9,018 nt of DNA, from NCBI GenBank assembly GCA_025355595.1, contig JANXZI010000053.1, positions 1 to 9,018 on the forward strand, in the 5' to 3' direction. Shown piece by piece: positions 5,784 through 9,018 of the stretch. Numbering within the stretch: the first letter of the stretch is position 1; each line of letters begins with the position of its first letter. This stretch comes from Spartobacteria bacterium. Its GTDB lineage: Bacteria; Verrucomicrobiota; Verrucomicrobiia; Chthoniobacterales; Chthoniobacteraceae. Below the pieces are notes generated by a model. It did not search any database and was not told the origin of the DNA. It was given only the letters and a program-made list of their open reading frames with translations. Both the position numbers and the translations under genes were made by a program.

Positions 5784-6044
5784 TTAATTCGCGGCGGGCG
5801 CGGCGACGGCCTTGCGGATCTTCTTGATCAGGCTGAGCACAGTGTCGCTCGGCTGCGCGCCCTGGCCGATCCAATAGTCCGCGCGGGCCAGGTCAATGTT
5901 GGCGTTCAGACCCTGCTTCTTCGGATCGTAGTTCCCGATGATCTCGATGAACTTGCCATCACGCGGGCTGCGCTGGTCGGTGACGACCACTTTGTAATAC
6001 GGCGTGTTGGTTGTGCCTTCGCGGCGGAGACGGATTGCGACCAT
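5784..6044 (-). CDS. rpsP: 30S ribosomal protein bS16
   Basis: This 86-residue protein is the small-subunit ribosomal protein bS16, needed for 30S assembly. The family opening is clear: MVAIRLRREGTTNTPYYKVVV, then RSPRDGKFIEIIGNYDPKK (25-43) and the segment ARADYWIGQGAQPSDTV (53-69). The length is typical and the tail is rich in alanine. It begins 36 nt after the ffh stop in the same direction, the usual ffh-rpsP order. The leader before its ATG is rich in A and lacks a Shine-Dalgarno. A ribosomal protein gene without one supports the idea that this organism does not rely on that signal. Confidence 0.97.
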   Translation of the reverse strand: MVAIRLRREGTTNTPYYKVVVTDQRSPRDGKFIEIIGNYDPKKQGLNANIDLARADYWIGQGAQPSDTVLSLIKKIRKAVAAPAAN

Positions 6045-6080
6045 GATTTGTTTTTTGTGCTGCGTGTGTTTTGAAAATTT

Positions 6081-7418
6081 TTACTGTCCGCCCCTTTTGA
6101 AGAGTCCGACGCCCTTCGATTTGGACATCATCTTCTGCATCTTGGGCATCTGCTTCATCATCTTGCGCATCTCATTGAAGCGCGTGATGAGGTCATTCAC
6201 TTGGGTGACGGTATGGCCGCTGCCACGGGCGATGCGCTGGCGGCGCCGGGCATTCAGAATATCCGGTGTCGTGCGCTCTTTGGGAGTCATCGAAAGGACG
6301 ATGGCCTCAATCCGTTTTAGCTGCTTTTCGTCGAGCGAAAGGTTTTTGAGATTACCCATGCCGGGCAACATGCCAAGGATTTTTTCCAGCGGCCCCAGCC
6401 GGCGCATGAATTTGAACTGCTCGAGGAAGTCGTTGAAGTCGAACGTCGCGGTGCGAATCCGCTCCTCCATGCGCTTCGCATCGGCCTCGTCGATTGCCGC
6501 CGCCGCGCTCTCGACGAGTGTGACGACGTCGCCCATTCCGAGGATCCGCCCGGCGAGACGATCTGGGTGAAAGACCTCGAACGCCTCCATTTTCTCGCCG
6601 GTGCCGGCAAATTTGATCGGCCGCTTCGTCACCTCGCGCATCGAGAGCGCCGCGCCGCCGCGGGCATCGCCGTCGAGCTTCGTGAGGATGAGCCCGGTGA
6701 TGTCGAGCGCCTCGTGGAAATGCGTCGCCACGCTCACGGCCTGCTGGCCGGTCGCCGCATCCGCGACGAGCAGCACCTCCTGCGGCTTCAGGTATTCGCG
6801 CACGCTGCGGACTTCGGCGATGAGCGCCTCGTCAATTTCCTGGCGACCCGCCGTGTCGTAGATTTCCACGTTATGCGGCGTCTGCGTGAGCCAGTCGGCC
6901 GCGAGCTTCGTGGTCGCGAGCACGTTCGTCGCGCCCGGCGGCGGAATAAAGACGGGAATCGAAAGCTGCCGTCCAAGCGTCGCGAGCTGCTCGATCGCGG
7001 CGGGGCGGTAAAGGTCGAGCGCGATCAGCACGGGAGTCTTGCCCTGTTTTTTCAGATAGTTCGCGAGCTTGCCGCAAGTCGTCGTCTTGCCCGCGCCGTT
7101 CAGCCCGACGACGAGGATGCGCCCGGGGGGCGTGAGATCGAGCGGCGACGCATCGCCACCCAGCAGCACCGTGAGTTCGTCGTGGAAAATTTTGACGATC
7201 TGCTGTCCCGGCGTCACCGACTTCAGCACCTCCTCGCCGAGCGCCTTCTCCCGCACCCGCGCGATGAAATCCTTCGCGACTTGGAAATGCACGTCGGCCT
7301 CGAGCAGCGCCATCCGCACTTCGCGGAGCGCATCGGTGACATTCGTCTCCGAGATCTTCCCCTTCCCGGAAAGATTGCGGAAGACCCCCTGAAGTTTGTC
7401 GGCAAGCAGGCTGAACAT
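6081..7418 (-). CDS. ffh: signal recognition particle protein Ffh (SRP54)
   Basis: This 445-residue GTPase binds 4.5S RNA and signal sequences of nascent membrane proteins and delivers ribosomes to FtsY. The N domain spans about 1-85. The G domain has GLNGAGKTTTCGKLA (105-119), the insertion-box region ALDLYRPAA, DTAGR (188-192), TKLDGDARGG (246-255) and AGTGEK (271-276). The methionine-rich M domain spans about 296-445, with the finger-loop segment MLPGMG (350-355) and the RNA-binding helix RRRQRIARGSG (391-401). The start is the ATG at 7418, where MFSLLADKLQGVFRNLSGKG aligns with the family N terminus. The frame stays open for another 61 codons upstream, but that part has no family similarity and runs into the palindromic repeat. 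It is the first gene of the cluster with rpsP and khpA. Confidence 0.97.
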   Translation of the reverse strand: MFSLLADKLQGVFRNLSGKGKISETNVTDALREVRMALLEADVHFQVAKDFIARVREKALGEEVLKSVTPGQQIVKIFHDELTVLLGGDASPLDLTPPGRILVVGLNGAGKTTTCGKLANYLKKQGKTPVLIALDLYRPAAIEQLATLGRQLSIPVFIPPPGATNVLATTKLAADWLTQTPHNVEIYDTAGRQEIDEALIAEVRSVREYLKPQEVLLVADAATGQQAVSVATHFHEALDITGLILTKLDGDARGGAALSMREVTKRPIKFAGTGEKMEAFEVFHPDRLAGRILGMGDVVTLVESAAAAIDEADAKRMEERIRTATFDFNDFLEQFKFMRRLGPLEKILGMLPGMGNLKNLSLDEKQLKRIEAIVLSMTPKERTTPDILNARRRQRIARGSGHTVTQVNDLITRFNEMRKMMKQMPKMQKMMSKSKGVGLFKRGGQ

Positions 7419-7499
7419 GAGGGCGCGGACATTACGCGGGGAAGGGAGATTGTCCAGTGGGGCGACGGTGGTTCGGGGGCGGAATGCGAGAGGCACGGA

Positions 7500-7511
7500 T
7501 TGATGCATCAA
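7500..7511. promoter_or_regulatory. perfect 12-bp palindrome upstream of ffh
   Basis: TTGATGCATCAA is a perfect palindrome 82-93 nt upstream of the ffh ATG. Its position and symmetry would suit the operator of a dimeric regulator, but no regulator is known for it, it occurs once here, and a 12-bp palindrome can arise by chance. Confidence 0.25.
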
Positions 7512-7536
7512 AATCGAATCGGCGTCCGACGGCGGC

Positions 7537-7588
7537 TCCCGGGTGGAGCACGCGACTCGCGTGCTGTCTGCGGCGACTCGCCGCAGAC
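7537..7588 (+). repeat. palindromic repeat element, copy A
   Basis: The element holds two adjacent perfect palindromes: AGCACGCGACTCGCGTGCT (7547-7565, 9-bp arms, one central base) and a 23-nt one at 7566-7588 with 11-bp arms, starting GTCTGCGGCGA, around a single central C. Both cores read CGACTCG. Bases 7537-7583 match copy B in inverted orientation at 43 of 47 positions with no gaps. It lies about 120-170 nt upstream of the ffh start. Confidence 0.85.
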
Positions 7589-7639
7589 ACCCGATGCGCA
7601 TGAGTTCGTGAAAGGCGAACAGATTTGGATGCTCTCTTC

Positions 7640-7735
7640 AAACGCAGAGGCGCGGAGGGGAAGTGTTGAGGCCGCAGAGGAAGAAGAAAAAATTCCTCTG
7701 CGTGCCTCTCTGTTTTCCTCCGCACCTCCGCGTTT
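7640..7735. repeat. long imperfect inverted repeat (43-nt arms)
   Basis: The left arm (7640-7682) and right arm (7693-7735) are complementary at about three quarters of their positions with no net indel, around a 10-nt A-rich loop. The two ends of the arms match best: AAACGCAGAGG against CCTCCGCGTTT, and CGCAGAGGAA against TTCCTCTGCG. The units CGCAGAGG / CGCGGAGG recur within each arm. From experience, purine-rich CGCAGAGG-type repeats are seen between genes in various environmental bacterial genomes. Its centre of symmetry is within 6 bp of that of the outer copies. Confidence 0.85.
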
Positions 7736-7780
7736 TAAAATGGGTTCGGCAACACCCTGCTACACGCTACGAAATGCTTC

Positions 7781-7827
7781 CGGCGAGTCGCCGAAAACAG
7801 CACGCGACTCGCGTGCTCCACTCGGGA
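7781..7827 (-). repeat. palindromic repeat element, copy B (inverted)
   Basis: On the - strand this 47-bp copy reads the same as copy A with four substitutions. It contains the same AGCACGCGA-TCGCGTGCT palindrome (7799-7817) and the CGGCGA-TCGCCG palindrome (7781-7793). The element begins at the base right after the stop codon of the downstream-lying unknown gene, whose transcript would run straight into both hairpins. There is no U-tract, so any termination would be non-classical. Confidence 0.85.
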
Positions 7828-8994
7828 TCACTTCGCCTTCCGCGGAGCCCGCTTCCGGGCGGCACCCTTCGCTGACTTGCCACCCGCAGCCTTGAGGTAT
7901 GGCACCGGATCCACGCCGATTTTTTCGCAAAGCTCGCGGAAGACACTCTCCCGCTCCGCGCGATTTTCCGTCTTGAATCGCAGAAACAGCGGACGGTGCG
8001 TCCAGTCAAATGACGAACTCGCTTTGCCGTGGATGAACATCAGCATCGCCGCGAAATGCACGGGGTTTTCGCAATTCGGTTTCAACAGGCCACGGAAAAG
8101 TGCCTCGACGATTTCCGGCGGATGGTATTCCTCCACGTCCAGCAGCGCCTGCGTGAGTCCGCCATAAATTTCCGCTCCTTCCAGCGCGGCCACCAGCACC
8201 TTGGTGCGCTCCGCGTCCGACACGAGATGCGGTGCATATTCCGCGACCGCGGTTGCGACGCGGTGGTTGCCGCTCTTGAGCGCCTTGCAGAGCGCGACCC
8301 GCGCGCGCGGCGAGTCGAGCGCGGCCAGCGCCTCCACGTCGCGCCATTCGTCCACAGGGCGGGCCACGAGCAAATCCTCAATGGACGCGAGTTCCTCCGG
8401 CGTCGCGGATTTCAGCAATGTGAGATCGTAGCCCGTGCCCTCGCGCCAGCTTTCCATCGAGCCCTGCATGCTCGCGGTGAAACGCGCGACCAAGCCAGCC
8501 GGAGCGGCGGGTTTCCGCTCTGGCGGAATCGGCTCACGCTTCGCCCCGCGCCCCGTTTGTCCTTCGCTGGGAGCAAAGTCCTCACGCTCCTTCATCTGCC
8601 GCCGCCCCTCCTCCCGCGTCGCCTTGTCCGCCGCATAAATATCCGCATCCGCGGCGCGCTTGCTCGCGTTCATTGCCTCGCGGATCGCATTCATGTCCGG
8701 CTCCGGCTCCGGCGGCTTCGGCGGTTCGAGCACGAAAAAATGGCGATTCTCAGTGGTGAATTCGCCGCAGTAGTCCGAGTTGTTCCGCTCGTAAAATTTC
8801 ACGCCGCCCTCGCAGTTCCGCCGGCTCGCGCCCACGAATTTTGCGAGCTTCAGGCAAGCGCCGCAGGGTGCCGCCGGGAAGCCGCCGCAGATTTCGACGA
8901 TTGAATTTCCATCCGCGAGTTCCGCCTCGACCAGCTTGCGCAGGCACTCGGGAAAGGCGGCGAACTGTTTTGCGAATTCAGCGGGGATGCTCAT
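7828..8994 (-). CDS. uncharacterised protein, cysteine-rich N-terminal part and HEAT-like helical C-terminal part
   Basis: I do not recognise this 388-residue protein. It has no signal peptide or membrane helix. Residues 1-90 carry six cysteines (C17, C36, C44, C47, C61, C76), with C44 and C47 in a CxxC, and the segment IVEICGGFPAAPCGACLKL. A proline-rich linker (EPPKPPEPEPD, 90-100) leads to a charged helical stretch and a low-complexity segment (139-168). Residues about 190-365 are strongly helical with repeat-like blocks (EWRDVEALAALDSPRARVAL at 216-235, then YGGLTQALLDVEEYHPPEIV at 277-296), suggestive of HEAT-like repeats. The tail 369-388 is rich in lysine, arginine and alanine and might contact nucleic acid. 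The start ATG at 8994 gives MSIPAEF, and no upstream in-frame extension is visible inside the window. Codon use looks like that of its neighbours. Function is unknown. Confidence 0.8.
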   Translation of the reverse strand: MSIPAEFAKQFAAFPECLRKLVEAELADGNSIVEICGGFPAAPCGACLKLAKFVGASRRNCEGGVKFYERNNSDYCGEFTTENRHFFVLEPPKPPEPEPDMNAIREAMNASKRAADADIYAADKATREEGRRQMKEREDFAPSEGQTGRGAKREPIPPERKPAAPAGLVARFTASMQGSMESWREGTGYDLTLLKSATPEELASIEDLLVARPVDEWRDVEALAALDSPRARVALCKALKSGNHRVATAVAEYAPHLVSDAERTKVLVAALEGAEIYGGLTQALLDVEEYHPPEIVEALFRGLLKPNCENPVHFAAMLMFIHGKASSSFDWTHRPLFLRFKTENRAERESVFRELCEKIGVDPVPYLKAAGGKSAKGAARKRAPRKAK

Positions 8995-9018
8995 GGCAAA
9001 TTTTCTGCGGACGGTGTT

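Larger units (their letters stand above)
7419..7827. other. 409-nt intergenic region dominated by palindromic repeats
   Basis: This gap between ffh and the unknown gene contains no convincing gene. Both sides are transcribed leftward, so it holds the 3' end of one transcript and the 5' leader and promoter of ffh. From left to right: a leader of about 80 nt, a 12-bp palindrome at 7500, an outer repeat copy at 7537, an inner long inverted repeat at 7640-7735, and the inverted outer copy ending at 7827. No -35/-10 pair for ffh stood out. Confidence 0.7.

Noticed and set aside
4768..5787. 339-codon open frame on the + strand across the VOC gene and khpA
   Set aside because: It translates the heptamer array (NPQSAIRDPQS) and is antisense to two recognised genes.
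7419..7601. N-terminal extension of Ffh by 61 residues
   Set aside because: The extension has no Ffh similarity and begins inside the palindromic repeat. The ATG at 7418 matches the family N terminus.
7640..7735. CRISPR-like array, because CGCAGAGG / CGCGGAGG units recur
   Set aside because: Units are short, irregularly spaced and arranged as an inverted repeat, with no constant spacer length and no cas gene.
6567..7895. 442-codon open frame on the + strand opposite ffh and the repeat region
   Set aside because: It is antisense to ffh and continues through the palindromic repeats. The product is rich in Arg/His/Glu without recognisable domains.
8029..8904. 291-codon open frame on the + strand opposite the unknown gene
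   Set aside because: It is extremely rich in arginine and histidine, as antisense frames in GC-rich DNA usually are. The - strand frame has an ordered domain layout and a full-length span.

Overview
The window is a GC-rich stretch of bacterial chromosome, densely packed with genes. No phylum marker settles the organism. A Verrucomicrobiota-like bacterium, or another member of the PVC group, fits best as an inference. The reasons are the high GC, the apparent lack of Shine-Dalgarno sequences before nearly every gene, the heptamer and palindromic intergenic repeats, and an exopolysaccharide export pair next to an ffh-rpsP-khpA cluster.

Region 1 (1-2830, + strand) is the end of an exopolysaccharide export operon. 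It holds the last residues of a probable outer-membrane beta-barrel protein, a Wza-type polysaccharide export protein with a signal peptide, and a 701-residue Wzc-type chain-length regulator fused to a bacterial tyrosine kinase with a C-terminal tyrosine cluster. The intergenic gaps are only 3 and 6 nt. The operon ends 17 nt from the end of a convergent gene.

Region 2 (2848-4716, - strand) reads, in transcription order, brnT-like toxin, brnA-like antitoxin, a GalT-like nucleotidyltransferase-fold protein, and acylphosphatase. The last two overlap by ATGA. The GalT-like protein has isoleucine at the expected nucleophile position and has lost three of the four expected zinc ligands, so its chemistry is in doubt. 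Just upstream of the toxin lies a 141-nt gap with two different 7-bp tandem arrays.

Region 3 (4858-7418, - strand) is a housekeeping cluster: ffh (SRP GTPase), rpsP (bS16), khpA (KH-domain RNA-binding protein), then a glyoxalase-I-like VOC enzyme. The rimM-trmD-rplS genes that often follow rpsP are absent here. Between rpsP and khpA lies a strong nested hairpin that looks like a terminator or attenuator.

Region 4 (7419-7827) is a 409-nt gap filled by a large quasi-palindrome. Two 47-bp copies of one element (43/47 identical, inverted) sit concentrically around a 43-bp-arm imperfect inverted repeat. The outer right copy starts at the base after the stop codon of the next gene.

Region 5 (7828-8994, - strand) is a 388-residue protein I do not recognise. 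It has a cysteine-rich N-terminal part, a proline-rich linker, a helical (HEAT-like) C-terminal part and a basic tail. I saw no tRNA, rRNA, CRISPR array, transposase or phage gene.
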